From positions 1 through 37,646 of the forward strand of contig CAIVPW010000112.1 of the NCBI GenBank assembly GCA_903907895.1: DNA of 37,646 nucleotides, given 5' to 3'. The notes beneath the pieces were generated by a model that searched no databases, was not told the DNA's origin, and saw only the letters and a list, made by a program, of their open reading frames with translations. The position numbers were made by a program, and so were the translations under genes. Shown piece after piece: positions 27,515-37,127 of the stretch. The DNA is from an uncultured Alphaproteobacteria bacterium (GTDB taxonomy: Bacteria > Pseudomonadota > Alphaproteobacteria > UBA2966 > CAIVPW01). How positions within the stretch are numbered: position 1 is the stretch's first letter; every line of letters starts with the position of its first letter.

Positions 27515-28143
27515 CCGCCGCCTTCGGCCCGTCCGACTTCGTCCGGGCAACGAATGTTTCACGTGAAACTTTGGCGAGGCTGGAGACGTTTGCAGCGCTG
27601 CTGGAGAAGTGGCAGCGGGCGATCAATCTCGTAAGTCCGGCGACGCTGCCGGACCTTTGGCGCCGCCACTTTCTCGACTCCGCGCAGCTGTTGCCTCTCG
27701 CGCCCGCGAATGCCGCACTCTGGGTCGACGTGGGCTCCGGTCCGGGCTTCCCGGGGCTGGTTCTGGCCATCCTCGGCGCACCGCGAGTTCACCTCGTGGA
27801 GAGCGATCAGCGAAAATCGGCGTTTCAGCGAGAGGTCGCCCGTGCGACCAGCACTACAAACGTAATGTTTCACGTGAAACGTATTGAGGCCGTGCGGCCC
27901 GAGGATCTCGGTGGAAGGGCCGATGTCATTACGGCGCGGGCGCTTGCCCCGCCGACGGATGTACTGTCTTGGACTGAGCACTTGGCGGCCCCGGACACGG
28001 TTTATCTGCTACCGACGGGTCGCAACGGGCAGGGGGCATTGACCGGACTCGCGGAAAGTCCGAATATCCGCGTTGAGGAGTTGCCGAGCAGGACCGATCC
28101 AGACTCGCGGATCCTGCGCATTCGGGGGATTTCCCGTGACTGA
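27511..28143 (+). CDS. rsmG: 16S rRNA (guanine-N7)-methyltransferase RsmG (GidB)
   Basis: Methylates G527 of 16S rRNA. The 210-residue protein has the SAM-binding loop [10 protein letters not shown] (73-82), the ESDQRKSAF segment, and RALAPP. GTG 27511 overlaps the mnmG stop (GTGA). Two parS sites lie inside the gene and are read as NVSRET (15-20) and MFHVKR (119-124), a known feature of origin-proximal rsmG genes. Confidence 0.96.
   Translation: MTAAFGPSDFVRATNVSRETLARLETFAALLEKWQRAINLVSPATLPDLWRRHFLDSAQLLPLAPANAALWVDVGSGPGFPGLVLAILGAPRVHLVESDQRKSAFQREVARATSTTNVMFHVKRIEAVRPEDLGGRADVITARALAPPTDVLSWTEHLAAPDTVYLLPTGRNGQGALTGLAESPNIRVEELPSRTDPDSRILRIRGISRD
27555..27570. promoter_or_regulatory. 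parS centromere site 1 (15 of 16 bases)
   Basis: TGTTTCACGTGAAACT matches the universal parS TGTTTCACGTGAAACA at 15 of 16 positions; only the last base differs. It is within the 5' end of rsmG, about 1.5 kb upstream of parB. ParB loads here to build the partition complex. Confidence 0.93.
27866..27881. promoter_or_regulatory. parS centromere site 2 (15 of 16 bases)
   Basis: TGTTTCACGTGAAACG, again 15 of 16 matches with only the last base different, 311 bp after site 1 and also within rsmG. Confidence 0.93.
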
Positions 28144-28963
28144 CATGCCTTCGCTGCCTGTACTTGTGGACGCGCCGGCCAAGCTGGCACGCGTGGTGTG
28201 CGTTGCGAATCAAAAGGGCGGGGTCGGGAAGACGACTACCGCGATCAACGTTGCAACGGCCCTGGTGGCCGTTGGGCAAAAGGTGTTGCTGATTGATCTG
28301 GACCCGCAGGGCAACGCCTGTACGGGCCTCGGGATCCCGCACAGCAAACGCGGCGTGGGCACGTACGATGTGATCCTGGGCGCGACGCCGATTTCCGAGG
28401 CCGTGATTGCAACGGAAATTCCCGGTCTCGACGTTGTCCCCTCGACGGTGGACCTTGCCGGCGCCGAGTTGGACCTCGTGACGATGGATCGGCGCGTGCA
28501 GCGTCTGCGGGATGCGCTAGCGCCGATCATCGAGCGGTACGACCATATTCTGATCGACTGCCCCCCTTCGCTCGGCCTGCTCACGGTCAACGCGATGGTG
28601 GCGGCGGACGCGTTGCTGGTGCCGTTGCAGTGCGAGTTCTATGCGCTGGAAGGCTTAAGCCACCTTCTGAAGACGATCGAGCGGGTGAAGAGTTCCTTGA
28701 ATCCGAAATTGGAGATTCAGGGCGTTGTTCTCACTATGTTCGACAAGCGCAACAATCTTTCAGGCCAGGTGGCTGCCGACGTCCGCGGGCATTTAGGCGA
28801 TAAGGTCTACAACACGGTAATTCCCCGCAACGTGCGGATTTCAGAAGCACCGTCGTTCGGGAAACCGGCGCTGCTGTACGACCATACGTGTTCCGGCAGT
28901 CAAGCCTACATCGATCTGGCGCGCGAAATCTTGCGGCGCGAACGGTCGCTGCAGGCGGCGTAG
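28136..28963 (+). CDS. parA: Chromosome-partitioning ATPase ParA
   Basis: Deviant Walker A ATPase that moves ParB-parS complexes. The 275-residue protein has KGGVGKTT (27-34) with the signature lysine, Walker A' LLIDLDPQGN and Walker B ILIDCPPSLG. Start GTG 28136 is preferred over ATG 28145 because GGGGG lies 7 nt before the GTG; it overlaps rsmG by 8 bp. The short N-terminal extension (about 18 residues) without a helix-turn-helix fits chromosomal rather than plasmid type Ia ParA. Confidence 0.96.
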   Translation: MTDMPSLPVLVDAPAKLARVVCVANQKGGVGKTTTAINVATALVAVGQKVLLIDLDPQGNACTGLGIPHSKRGVGTYDVILGATPISEAVIATEIPGLDVVPSTVDLAGAELDLVTMDRRVQRLRDALAPIIERYDHILIDCPPSLGLLTVNAMVAADALLVPLQCEFYALEGLSHLLKTIERVKSSLNPKLEIQGVVLTMFDKRNNLSGQVAADVRGHLGDKVYNTVIPRNVRISEAPSFGKPALLYDHTCSGSQAYIDLAREILRRERSLQAA

Positions 28964-29019
28964 CGCGAACGACCGTTTAGCCACAGAGGGTGCGGGCGGG
29001 CACCTTCCGGGAGGTCCAT

Positions 29020-29994
29020 ATGAGTGAAGAGACACGGCGTCAGGGTTTAGGGCGCGGTCTATCGGCGTTGTTGGGCGACGACACGAAAGACTACGCAAGC
29101 CTCGACCGCGTGCGGTCGACCAAAGAAGTTCCGATCGAACGGTTGCATCCGGGGAAGTACCAGCCCCGGCGGCGCTTCGATGCCGATGAAATCGCGGAAC
29201 TGGTCGAATCCGTACGTACGCGCGGAATCCTGCAGCCGATCCTTGTGCGGCGCCTGGGCGACGGTCCCGACGAGACGTTTGAGATTGTCGCGGGCGAACG
29301 CCGCTGGCGCGCCGCGCAGCAGGCACAGTTGCACCAGGTCCCGGTCGTCATTAAGGACCTCAGCGACTCCGACGCTCTCGAAGTCGCCCTCATCGAGAAC
29401 CTGCAGCGCCAGAACCTCACGGCGCTCGAGGAGGCCGAAGGCTATAAGCGTCTGATGGACGAGTTCGGCCACACCCAGGAAGAGCTCGCCAAGTCCCTTG
29501 GCAAAAGCCGTAGCCACGTCGCCAACACCCTGCGCCTGCTGGGCCTTCCAGACGAAATCAAGGAGTTCATCGACGACGGGAAGCTAACGGCCGGTCATGC
29601 GCGCGCGCTGTTGACGTCGTCCGACCCGATTGGCCTGGCGCAGCGCGCGGTTCGTCAAAATCTGAACGTCCGTCAGGTCGAAAAGCTCGCGCAAGAGGCG
29701 TCCGCAAAGCCACGGTCAGCATCCGTCGCTCCGCGCGGCAAAGACGCTGACACGCGTGCGCTGGAAAACGACATCACCACGGCCCTGGGTTTGCCGGTAT
29801 CCATTCACCATGGCGCCAAGGGCGGTGAGGTACGAGTGTCCTATAAGACGCTCGAACAGTTAGACGAAATCTGCCGCCGCCTGGCGCGCACGACAGGCAC
29901 GTCGATGCCGATGGAGTCCGGCATGGATGGCGGTTCGGCGTGGACCGGCGAGGTCGCGGACGACCCTATCGCGGTCTCGCACGACCGATTCTAG
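29020..29994 (+). CDS. parB: Chromosome-partitioning CTPase/DNA-binding protein ParB
   Basis: Binds parS, hydrolyses CTP and slides as a clamp. The 324-residue protein starts with the ParA-interacting LGRGLSALLGD (10-20), has the CTP-binding motifs with GERRWRA (92-98) and ENLQRQNLTALEEA (126-139), the helix-turn-helix HTQEELAKSLGKSRSHVANTLR in two halves (about 151-172), and a C-terminal dimerisation domain ending about residue 290. The ATG at 29020 has GGGAGG 5 nt upstream; an earlier in-frame start at 28990 lacks this. The final ~30 residues are a variable tail rich in Gly, Met and Asp. Confidence 0.96.
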   Translation: MSEETRRQGLGRGLSALLGDDTKDYASLDRVRSTKEVPIERLHPGKYQPRRRFDADEIAELVESVRTRGILQPILVRRLGDGPDETFEIVAGERRWRAAQQAQLHQVPVVIKDLSDSDALEVALIENLQRQNLTALEEAEGYKRLMDEFGHTQEELAKSLGKSRSHVANTLRLLGLPDEIKEFIDDGKLTAGHARALLTSSDPIGLAQRAVRQNLNVRQVEKLAQEASAKPRSASVAPRGKDADTRALENDITTALGLPVSIHHGAKGGEVRVSYKTLEQLDEICRRLARTTGTSMPMESGMDGGSAWTGEVADDPIAVSHDRF

Positions 29995-30004
29995 GCAGCG
30001 GATT

Positions 30005-31042
30005 CTAAGCCGCGGGTCGCCGGGCCGCGTTGGCGATTCGGAGGGCGGCGCGCCAAACGACCGCTTCGTCCGGCGCACCGCGCTTACATTGCACCTCTGC
30101 GTCCGCCACCATTTCAATGGCGCGGGTCAAGTCGTCCACCCGCCACGCACGCAATGCCCGCTCGTATGCCGAGCGAACCTTGAAGAAGACGGGCGGCCGC
30201 ATCTGGGCAAGCGCACCGTCCACCGATGATCCCGCCGCGATGGAGCCGGCGGCCTGGTGCAAGCGCAAAAGCTCGCGACTGATCGCGCGGAGCAGGGTGA
30301 TGGGCGAATGCCCAGCGGCGAAGGAACGAGCGACCGCGCGATCCAATCCCGCAAGATCCCCGGTCGCCGCGGCAACCGCGGCGTCATCCATGTCGATCTC
30401 CGCCGAATCGCCGAGGCACGCCTCGACGTCTGCAACGGTCACCGGGTTCCCTGCGCCGACATACGTACTGAGCTTCTCCAGCTCGCGCCGAATGATGGAC
30501 CGATCGCCGCCGAGCGCCCGCGCCATCCAATCCAGCGCGGCGCCCTCGACGGAGTGACCGAGAGCTCCGAGCGCCGATTCGGCGAACGACATCAGACCCT
30601 CGCCCTCGTCGGCGTAGCAGGCGACCGACGCGCCCTCGGGCGATTCCTCGAACAGCCGGCGCAGTGCCGAGCGCGGACCGAGTTCGCCGGCCTCTGCCAC
30701 GACAAGGGATTCTTGCTCCGGCGCGCGCCCGGCGCGCGCGTGCAGCAGTGCGGCGAACGCCTCGGCTTGTCCGTCGGCAGCGGCGACCACGCGGACAACC
30801 CGGCGGCCGCCGATCAGCGACAGCGCCGCAGCCTCGTCCATCAAGGTGCCGGCCATGCTACCGACCTGGGCACCGGTGAGTTCCGTCATGCGGAACGGGT
30901 CGCCCACGTCCTTGCCCAAAACGGATTCAACAAGAGCGCGCCCACGTTCGCGCACCAGACCCTGATCGGGCCCGTACACCAATACGCATGACTTTGTCGG
31001 CGCACGCGCGAAGCGATCGGCGCTCCGCGTGTCGATCTTCAC
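30005..31042 (-). CDS. holA: DNA polymerase III delta subunit
   Basis: Clamp-loader subunit that opens the beta clamp. The 345-residue protein has the N-terminal AAA+-like fold without a functional P-loop (VLVYGPDQGLVRERG, about 20-34) and the domain II/III segment LDWMARALGGDRSIIRRELEKLSTYVG that is the family hallmark, followed by SPITLLRAISRELLRL. GTG 31042 follows the lptE stop by one base. It converges with parB across 10 bp. Confidence 0.93.
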   Translation of the reverse strand: MKIDTRSADRFARAPTKSCVLVYGPDQGLVRERGRALVESVLGKDVGDPFRMTELTGAQVGSMAGTLMDEAAALSLIGGRRVVRVVAAADGQAEAFAALLHARAGRAPEQESLVVAEAGELGPRSALRRLFEESPEGASVACYADEGEGLMSFAESALGALGHSVEGAALDWMARALGGDRSIIRRELEKLSTYVGAGNPVTVADVEACLGDSAEIDMDDAAVAAATGDLAGLDRAVARSFAAGHSPITLLRAISRELLRLHQAAGSIAAGSSVDGALAQMRPPVFFKVRSAYERALRAWRVDDLTRAIEMVADAEVQCKRGAPDEAVVWRAALRIANAARRPAA

Positions 31043-31043
31043 G

Positions 31044-31553
31044 TCAGCGCACCCGCCGAGCGAAGTACACGGACAGCCGCGTCACGATTTCTTCGGCAAT
31101 AACGCGCGCCGCGCGGTCCTCGGCATCGCGCTCGGCGATTACGTTGGCGAAGTCGGCACGCACTACGCTGAACGCGGCGGTCGAGCGCGCTGAGCCCGTG
31201 TTGAGTGGCTGCCGCGTCGCCGCTTCCGATAGCCGGAAGTCGGCGTTCAATGTGAGATTGAATCGGGTGACCGTCGCATCGCGCTCCACCGCGAGGCCCT
31301 GGCGCGCCTCCACAAGGTTGATCGTGAGAACGTAGCGCGGCTGCGCGGGTGTCCCTAAGGGAGTCAGCAGATCCAGCAGCTCGTTGCGGAGCACCAGGCC
31401 GATGCGCTCGTCGATCGGCCGAATGTCGATCAGCGCCATCTCCGCCGACACTTGCGGCGTCAATGCTTGCTCGCCGTACAGCGGGCGGAACCCGCATGCC
31501 GCCAACAGCAGCAATGCGAGGATGGCGCCGGCGCGAAGCACGACGCCCGCCAC
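31044..31553 (-). CDS. lptE: LPS-assembly lipoprotein LptE
   Basis: Outer-membrane lipoprotein that plugs LptD and helps insert lipopolysaccharide. The protein (about 169 residues from GTG 31553) has a signal peptide with lipobox LLAAC followed by GFRPLYG, the sequence almost invariant in LptE. The start is uncertain: TTG 31562 would overlap leuS by 4 bp but its GGTGG is only one base away, whereas GTG 31553 has that GGTGG at about 10 nt. The location between leuS and holA is the widespread proteobacterial arrangement. Confidence 0.92.
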   Translation of the reverse strand: MAGVVLRAGAILALLLLAACGFRPLYGEQALTPQVSAEMALIDIRPIDERIGLVLRNELLDLLTPLGTPAQPRYVLTINLVEARQGLAVERDATVTRFNLTLNADFRLSEAATRQPLNTGSARSTAAFSVVRADFANVIAERDAEDRAARVIAEEIVTRLSVYFARRVR

Positions 31554-31558
31554 GGCCG

Positions 31559-34138
31559 TCAAACCACCAAGTTGACGATGCGATCGGGCACCACGATCAC
31601 CTTCCGGATCGGCTTGCCCTCCAGCGCGTTCTTGATGCGCTCCTGCGCGTCGGCTTCCTTCAATGCCAGGGCGCGCACCGATGCTTCATCCAGTCCGCGC
31701 GCGACGTTCTCGATGGAGCCGCGCAGCTTGCCGTTCACCTGGACAGCCAGCGTGAGGACGTCCTCGCGTGTCAACGCTTCTTCGTGCGCGGGCCACGGTT
31801 CGTCGACGATCAGCGTCGTGTGCCCGAGGCGCGCCCACGCTTCTTCTGCGAAATGCGGAATCATGGGCGCGATCAGCTTGGCTAATGCTTCCAGCGCTTC
31901 GCGGCGTGCCCACAGATCGTCGGGCGCCGTTCCCTTCGCGTCCGTTACCGCATTGACGAACTCGTAGATGCGCGCAACGGCCACGTTGAAGCGGAACCGC
32001 TCGAGGTCGGCGCTTATCTTGGCAATGGCGCGGTGCGTTGCCGTGCGTACCCGCGCCGCCTCCGCCCCGAACGTCGCGGGCGGCCGGGCGCCGGCCAATG
32101 GCAGGGCATCTGCACTCTCATCGACCAAACGCCACACGCGCTGCAGGAAGCGGAAGGCGCCGGCGGCGCCGGCGTCCGTCCATTCGAGGTCGCGCTCCGG
32201 CGGCGAGTCGGACAACATGAACCAGCGCGCGGTATCCGCACCGTATTTGTCGATGATGCCGCCCGGATCGACGACGTTCTTCAGCGACTTCGACATCTTC
32301 TCGGAGCGGCCGACGGTCACCGGACGCCCCGTCTCCTTGTGCCGGGCGTTGCCCTGCTCGTCATACTCGACGTCGGTCGGGAACAGCCACTTGCCGTTCT
32401 CGTCCTTGTAGGTCTCGTGTCCGACCATGCCCTGGGTGAAGAGAGCCGCAAACGGCTCCTCGAGGCCAAGGTGCCCGGTGTGATGCAATGCGCGCGTGAA
32501 GAAGCGCGCATACAGCAAGTGCAGCACAGCATGCTCGATGCCGCCGATGTACTGGCGGACGGGCAACCAGGCGTCAGCCGCTTTGCGATCCACAGGAATG
32601 GTGGCGCGCGGCGCCGTAAAGCGGGCGAAGTACCAGGAAGAATCCACGAAGGTATCTAGGGTGTCCGTCTCGCGCCGCGCCGGCGACTTGCACTGCGGAC
32701 AGGCGACGTTCTTCCAGGTGGGGTGATTCTCGAGCGGATTGCCCGATTGGTCGAACCGCGCATCCTCGGGCAGCAGCACCGGCAGCTCCGCTTCGGGGAC
32801 GGCAACCACCCCGCACTTCGCGCAATGCACAACCGGAATGGGGCAGCCCCAATAGCGCTGCCGCGATACACCCCAATCGCGCAGACGGTAGTTCACTTCG
32901 CGCTTGCCCACCCCCGCGGCCTCGAGCCGCTTGGCGACTTCGTCCTTGGCCGCCGCAACGGCCAGGCCGTTCAAAAAGTCGGAGTTCATCAGGATGCCGT
33001 CGCCGGTGTACGCGACCTCCTTGATCTCCAGGCCATCGTTCGCTGAATCGACCGGCGCTACCACGCGGGGCACGGGCAGGCCGTACTTGCGGGCGAAATC
33101 CAGGTCGCGCTGGTCGTGCGCCGGGCAGCCGAAGATGGCACCGGTGCCATATTCGATCAGCACGAAGTTTGCCAAATAGACCGGTAGTACTTGGTCCTTG
33201 TGGAACGGGTGGCGGGCCTTCAGGCCCGTGTCATATCCGCGCTTTTCCGCACCCTCGATCGCCTCCTCGCTCGTGCCCAGGCTGTGGCACTCGGCGACGA
33301 ACGCTCGTGCGCCCGCATCCTTGGCGGCAATCTCCTCAGCCAGCGGATGGTCGGCGGAGATGGCAAGGAACGCCGCACCGAACAGGGTGTCTGGACGCGT
33401 CGTATAAATCTCGATCGGTTGCGCACGGCCGACGACTTCAAACGTAAGCCGCAGGCCTTCCGAACGGCCGATCCAATTGCGCTGCATGATGCGCACGCGC
33501 TCGGGCCATTCCGTCAGACCGTCCAAAGCGGACAACAGTCCGTCCGCGAACTTGGTGATCGCAAAGAACCACTGCTCCAGCTCCCGCTTCTCAACCGGAG
33601 CGCCAGAGCGCCAGCCTTTTCCGTCGATTACCTGTTCGTTCGCAAGAACAGTCTGATCGATCGGATCCCAGTTGACCCGCGCCTTCTTGCGATAGGCGAG
33701 ACCCCCCCGCAGCAGATCGAGGAACAGCTTCTGCTGGTGCGCGTAATAGCCGGGGTGGCAGGTCGCGATCTCGCGCGACCAGTCGATCGACAAACCCATG
33801 CGCTGCAATTCCGCACGCATGGTCGCAATGTTGTTGAGGGTCCACGCCTTGGGGTGGACACCCTTGTCGCGCGCCGCATTCTCGGCGGGCAGGCCGAACG
33901 CATCCCAGCCCATGGGATGCAGGACGTTGAACCCTTGCCCGCGCTTGTGCCGCGCGACCACGTCGCCAAGGGTGTAATTGCGCACGTGCCCCATGTGGAT
34001 CCGCCCCGAGGGGTACGGAAACATCTCGAGCACATAGTACTTTGGGCGGCCATCCGCCTCGTTGCTGGCAAACGACCGGCGGGCGTCCCACGCCGCCTGC
34101 CATTTCCGCTCGGTGGGAGCGGGATCGTAGCGAGACAT
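31559..34138 (-). CDS. leuS: Leucyl-tRNA synthetase
   Basis: Class Ia synthetase of 859 residues. It shows the HIGH-type motif HMGH (48-51), the zinc-finger-like cysteines C439, C442, C480 and C483, the CP1 editing domain (about 225-420) with TTRPDTLFG (246-254), and KMSKS (614-618), then an anticodon-binding domain and a C-terminal domain. All catalytic motifs are intact. ATG 34138; the DUF3576 gene ends 9 bp upstream. Confidence 0.98.
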   Translation of the reverse strand: MSRYDPAPTERKWQAAWDARRSFASNEADGRPKYYVLEMFPYPSGRIHMGHVRNYTLGDVVARHKRGQGFNVLHPMGWDAFGLPAENAARDKGVHPKAWTLNNIATMRAELQRMGLSIDWSREIATCHPGYYAHQQKLFLDLLRGGLAYRKKARVNWDPIDQTVLANEQVIDGKGWRSGAPVEKRELEQWFFAITKFADGLLSALDGLTEWPERVRIMQRNWIGRSEGLRLTFEVVGRAQPIEIYTTRPDTLFGAAFLAISADHPLAEEIAAKDAGARAFVAECHSLGTSEEAIEGAEKRGYDTGLKARHPFHKDQVLPVYLANFVLIEYGTGAIFGCPAHDQRDLDFARKYGLPVPRVVAPVDSANDGLEIKEVAYTGDGILMNSDFLNGLAVAAAKDEVAKRLEAAGVGKREVNYRLRDWGVSRQRYWGCPIPVVHCAKCGVVAVPEAELPVLLPEDARFDQSGNPLENHPTWKNVACPQCKSPARRETDTLDTFVDSSWYFARFTAPRATIPVDRKAADAWLPVRQYIGGIEHAVLHLLYARFFTRALHHTGHLGLEEPFAALFTQGMVGHETYKDENGKWLFPTDVEYDEQGNARHKETGRPVTVGRSEKMSKSLKNVVDPGGIIDKYGADTARWFMLSDSPPERDLEWTDAGAAGAFRFLQRVWRLVDESADALPLAGARPPATFGAEAARVRTATHRAIAKISADLERFRFNVAVARIYEFVNAVTDAKGTAPDDLWARREALEALAKLIAPMIPHFAEEAWARLGHTTLIVDEPWPAHEEALTREDVLTLAVQVNGKLRGSIENVARGLDEASVRALALKEADAQERIKNALEGKPIRKVIVVPDRIVNLVV

Positions 34139-34147
34139 GCGGAACCC

Positions 34148-34681
34148 TTACGGAGCGGCGTTAGCGTCGAGCCAGAGCTGCCGCGCGCGGGTCAGGATTG
34201 CATTCTCAAGCTCGGTACCGGTGGCAGCGTTCGCCGCCACGTCACGCCAATCCGCGCCGTTCCGCTCCTGGCGGAAGACGGTCACTTTCACGCCGTCTGA
34301 GCGCAGGCGCTGGTCGAGGATCAGTACGTTCAGCTTCAGCCGTTCGGCGCCGTTCGTGGTGGGCGGCGAGTACCATTCCGTCAGGATGACGCCGCCGAAG
34401 GGATCGGCCGACGCCAGCGGCAAGAAGGACAGCGTGTCGAGGGTGGCTCGCCACAAGTAGGAGTTCACCCCCAACTCGGCGGCGCCCCGCTGTGCTCCGC
34501 CGCCCAGATTGAGGAGGGGGATGCCGTTGCCTCCGAACATGCCCTGCGGCTGGGTGGGCGCCGGGGGTGGGGCAGGCTCGATGGCGCTGCAGGCGCCAAC
34601 GAGAAGCGCGACAACCATGGGCAGCACTGCTGCCTGCCTGCCAAGGCGGCGGCGGGCGGGGGACCGAGGTTCGTTCTGCAT
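34148..34681 (-). CDS. DUF3576 lipoprotein
   Basis: A 177-residue predicted lipoprotein. The signal sequence runs through RRRLGRQAAVLPMVVALLVGAC with lipobox LVGAC (Cys about 31), followed by a short Pro-rich linker and the DUF3576 domain containing NSYLWRATLDTLSFLPLASADPFGGVI in segments and TEWY. DUF3576 genes precede leuS in many alphaproteobacteria. Function is unknown, but placement with lptE suggests envelope biogenesis. ATG 34681 was chosen for the signal peptide; an earlier in-frame start at 34768 would add a non-signal extension. Confidence 0.88.
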   Translation of the reverse strand: MQNEPRSPARRRLGRQAAVLPMVVALLVGACSAIEPAPPPAPTQPQGMFGGNGIPLLNLGGGAQRGAAELGVNSYLWRATLDTLSFLPLASADPFGGVILTEWYSPPTTNGAERLKLNVLILDQRLRSDGVKVTVFRQERNGADWRDVAANAATGTELENAILTRARQLWLDANAAP

Positions 34682-35004
34682 GGTTGATTCGCAGGCAAAA
34701 AAGGCCGCGGAGCGGCCGGAAATTGGGCGCGGAGTATAGACGCGCCGCGCGGTGTAGCCAAAGCGCAAATGCGCGGTCCATAACGCCGGAAAGCCCGAAA
34801 TGCCGCCTTCCGCCGCAGTTTCCCTTTGTGACTCTCAAGCCACAGTGGGGAAAATTCGACACAGAAAACCTCAAGGGCAGCTTGACCGGTTGCAGGACCA
34901 ATGTCAGGAATTTTGCCTAGTTCTTTGGCGGTCTCTCCGCGCAAAGAGCAGCTGCTAAGCGAATTCCGTTACGTAAACATCAAGAAGACTGAGGAGACGC
35001 GGGG
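34682..35004. promoter_or_regulatory. Divergent DUF3576 / porin intergenic region (323 bp)
   Basis: No gene or RNA recognised. The porin-proximal half is AT-richer than the window average. Candidate -35 elements on plus are TTGTGA (34826-34831) and TTGACC (34882-34887), neither with a convincing -10. A TTACGTAA palindrome lies at 34969-34976 in the leader. GAGGAG (34991-34996) is the porin ribosome site, 8 nt before the ATG. Confidence 0.35.
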
Positions 35005-36375
35005 ATGAAGAAAGTACTTTTGGGCACCACGGCCCTGCTGGCCGCCGGCATGTTTGCCGGCCCGGCGCTGGGTCAGGCCCGTACGGCCATGACCGCCACC
35101 AATTTCAACCTGACTCTGGGCGGCTTTACGACGTTCAAGGTGGAATACCAGACGTCCGTGCCGGGTCAGGACATCACGACCCTGGACGCCGACGGAACGC
35201 TGAACGACGAGCCGCGCCGCACCTCGCTCGACTTCGACGCGGAGCTTGAGTTCCGTGGTGCCGCCACGCTCTCCAACGGCCTGAAGATGGGCTGGGAGAT
35301 CGAGCTTGAGTCCGCAGGCCAGGAACTCCTGGACTTCCTTGACGACGCCGACCCGACCGACATCGACATCATCGACGACAACTTCATGTACGTCGAAGGC
35401 CGCCTCGGCAAGGTCACCATGGGCGGCTTCTCGGTGACGACGCTAGACGTTGGCATCGCGCGCACCTTTACGGGCGCAGCCGCCATCGACCTGGCTGACG
35501 AAGCCGGCGACACTGTTGATCCGGCCGGTGGCAACCAGGCCTCGTTCACCAACTCGATCACGGTCAGCAACGGCCGCAACCGCCTGCAGTGGGAACCGCC
35601 GTCCATGGCCGGCTTCCGCTTCATGCTCGCTTGGGCCCCGGACCTGGTCTCGGAGAACACCGTTCGCCCGACCCAGGAAGACGACGTCGGCGCCGCTGAC
35701 CAGGACGTGCACCTGGCCACCCAGTGGGCCGGTGCCGTTATGGGCAACCGCGTCCGCGTCTCCTTCGGCTACGCCACTTCCGCGGCCGAGAACCGCGACC
35801 CGACCGCCGTCGGCGTGTCGAAGAACAGCCGTTGGCGCCTCGGCGCTGACGTTGACCTCGGCGCCATCACGATCGGCGGTCACTACCGCTCCGGCAAGGA
35901 CAACGCCGTCGCCGTTGACGCGGCAGCTGGGGGCACCGACGCCGGTGGCTTCAACGTCGACGAAAAGACCGTCCGTTGGGGCATCGGCGCCACGTACGAG
36001 ATGGGCACCTGGGAGTTCGGTGCGGCGTACGAGCGCGCAACGCAGGAAGAAAAGAACCTGGCGTTGACCTCGCTTGGCGACGACACGGCTACTCGCTGGG
36101 ACTTCGGTGTTGCATACACCGGCCTCGGCAGCGGCCGCACGGTTCGCGCCGGCATCCGCCAGGAAAAGTGGGAAGACGACCAAAACAACCCGGACAAGGA
36201 AGCCAAGACTCGCTCCATCGACCTCCGCTACGAGTGGGATGTGGGCCCGGGCCTCGAGTTCGACGTTGGCTACCAGAACTACCGCTACACGCACCACACC
36301 GGCCTCGACGCGACCGACACGCAGCGTCAGCGCACGGCGCACGGCGTGATGGTTCAGACCAAGTTGACGTTCTAA
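35005..36375 (+). CDS. Outer-membrane general porin
   Basis: A 456-residue outer-membrane beta-barrel. The signal peptide MKKVLLGTTALLAAGMFAGPALGQA ends at the AxA-like LGQA (cleavage near residue 25; residues given in two parts here). The mature protein alternates short amphipathic strands and acidic loops, has no cysteine, and ends in VQTKLTF with the terminal phenylalanine recognised by BamA. It resembles the trimeric porins of Rhodospirillales. Codon use is strongly biased to C-ending codons, as expected for high expression. Substrate specificity cannot be read from sequence. Confidence 0.92.
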   Translation: MKKVLLGTTALLAAGMFAGPALGQARTAMTATNFNLTLGGFTTFKVEYQTSVPGQDITTLDADGTLNDEPRRTSLDFDAELEFRGAATLSNGLKMGWEIELESAGQELLDFLDDADPTDIDIIDDNFMYVEGRLGKVTMGGFSVTTLDVGIARTFTGAAAIDLADEAGDTVDPAGGNQASFTNSITVSNGRNRLQWEPPSMAGFRFMLAWAPDLVSENTVRPTQEDDVGAADQDVHLATQWAGAVMGNRVRVSFGYATSAAENRDPTAVGVSKNSRWRLGADVDLGAITIGGHYRSGKDNAVAVDAAAGGTDAGGFNVDEKTVRWGIGATYEMGTWEFGAAYERATQEEKNLALTSLGDDTATRWDFGVAYTGLGSGRTVRAGIRQEKWEDDQNNPDKEAKTRSIDLRYEWDVGPGLEFDVGYQNYRYTHHTGLDATDTQRQRTAHGVMVQTKLTF

Positions 36376-36398
36376 AAAACGTCATTTGGGGGATGGTG

Positions 36399-36426
36399 GA
36401 GGGGCGGGCCGCAAGGCCCGCCCCTC
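36399..36426 (+). terminator. Porin terminator
   Basis: Perfect 12-bp stem GAGGGGCGGGCC (36399-36410) / GGCCCGCCCCTC (36415-36426) with a GCAA tetraloop, 24 bp after the porin stop. The downstream T tract is weak (TGCGTTTC), so it may work partly with Rho or as a 3' mRNA stabiliser. Confidence 0.8.
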
Positions 36427-36442
36427 TGCGTTTCGGGATCCG

Positions 36443-37060
36443 CTAAAGCTCGAACGCGCCGATCGCGGCAATGCCCGCGGCGCCACACCCCTCCAACGTG
36501 CCTGCATTGGTGGCGGTGATGCCCCCGAGGGCCAGTACGGGAATCCGCGCCTGCACGACGAGCGCGCGGAAGCGATCCAATCCGAGGGGCGCGGCGTCGC
36601 GGTGACTCGCGGTCGCAAAGAGCGGCGACAAGATGGCTACATCGCATCGATGAAAGGCGGCGGCCTGCAAGCCGGCCAGCCCATGCGCCGCCGTAGTCAC
36701 GATCCCAGTTGCACTCGGGCTCTGCTGCGCCAGCAATGCCTCCGGCCAATGCACCCCATCTGCTCCCACGTCGGCCGCCAGCGCCGGATCCGCCGCAACG
36801 AGAAACGTCAGCCCGCGTTCACGACAGACTGCGGCCACAGTACGTGCCAACTTCCTCCGGTCATGATGGTCGTAGTGCCGGAGCACGACGCCGCATCCGG
36901 CCGGCAGGGTCCGCGCCACGCGCACAGGGTCGGGCGAACGCACCGAATCGCTTAGATAGAGCAACGAGGGCAGCGCAGATGGCATCGGGATGCGCGCCTG
37001 CTCCGCCAGGCGACGGGCGATTGCCAGCAAGGTCGATGCGTTGGCGGCACTTCCTGTCAT
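36443..37060 (-). CDS. Thiamine phosphate synthase-like (ThiE/TenI family) protein
   Basis: A 205-residue TIM-barrel protein of the ThiE/TenI superfamily. Visible markers are LRHYDHHDR (after the beta2 strand), GADGVHWPE (replacing the usual GxDGVHLGQ), ILSPLFATASH (matching the DY.xxGPIFxTxSK region), and ALGGI near the C terminus. ThiE joins HMP-PP and thiazole phosphate; divergent copies outside thi operons may have lost that activity or act in thiamine salvage. ATG 37060 is preferred; an upstream in-frame start at 37111 leaves only 16 bp to the divergent YggS gene. Confidence 0.82.
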   Translation of the reverse strand: MTGSAANASTLLAIARRLAEQARIPMPSALPSLLYLSDSVRSPDPVRVARTLPAGCGVVLRHYDHHDRRKLARTVAAVCRERGLTFLVAADPALAADVGADGVHWPEALLAQQSPSATGIVTTAAHGLAGLQAAAFHRCDVAILSPLFATASHRDAAPLGLDRFRALVVQARIPVLALGGITATNAGTLEGCGAAGIAAIGAFEL

Positions 37061-37127
37061 CGCTGCGACTCTAACACCGCTGCGGAACATCGACGGAGGC
37101 GGCCGCGACACCTATGTTGGCGGCGCG

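Noticed and set aside
29988-30007. Short direct repeat GATTCTA(G/A)GC at the parB/holA junction
   Set aside because: Two imperfect copies of about 10 bp spanning the stop codons; too short to separate from chance.
33191-34300. 369-codon plus-strand frame opposite leuS
   Set aside because: Shadow of leuS; it also runs through the DUF3576 stop region.
35443-36342. 299-codon minus-strand frame opposite the porin
   Set aside because: Ala/Val/Gly-rich shadow created by C-ending porin codons.
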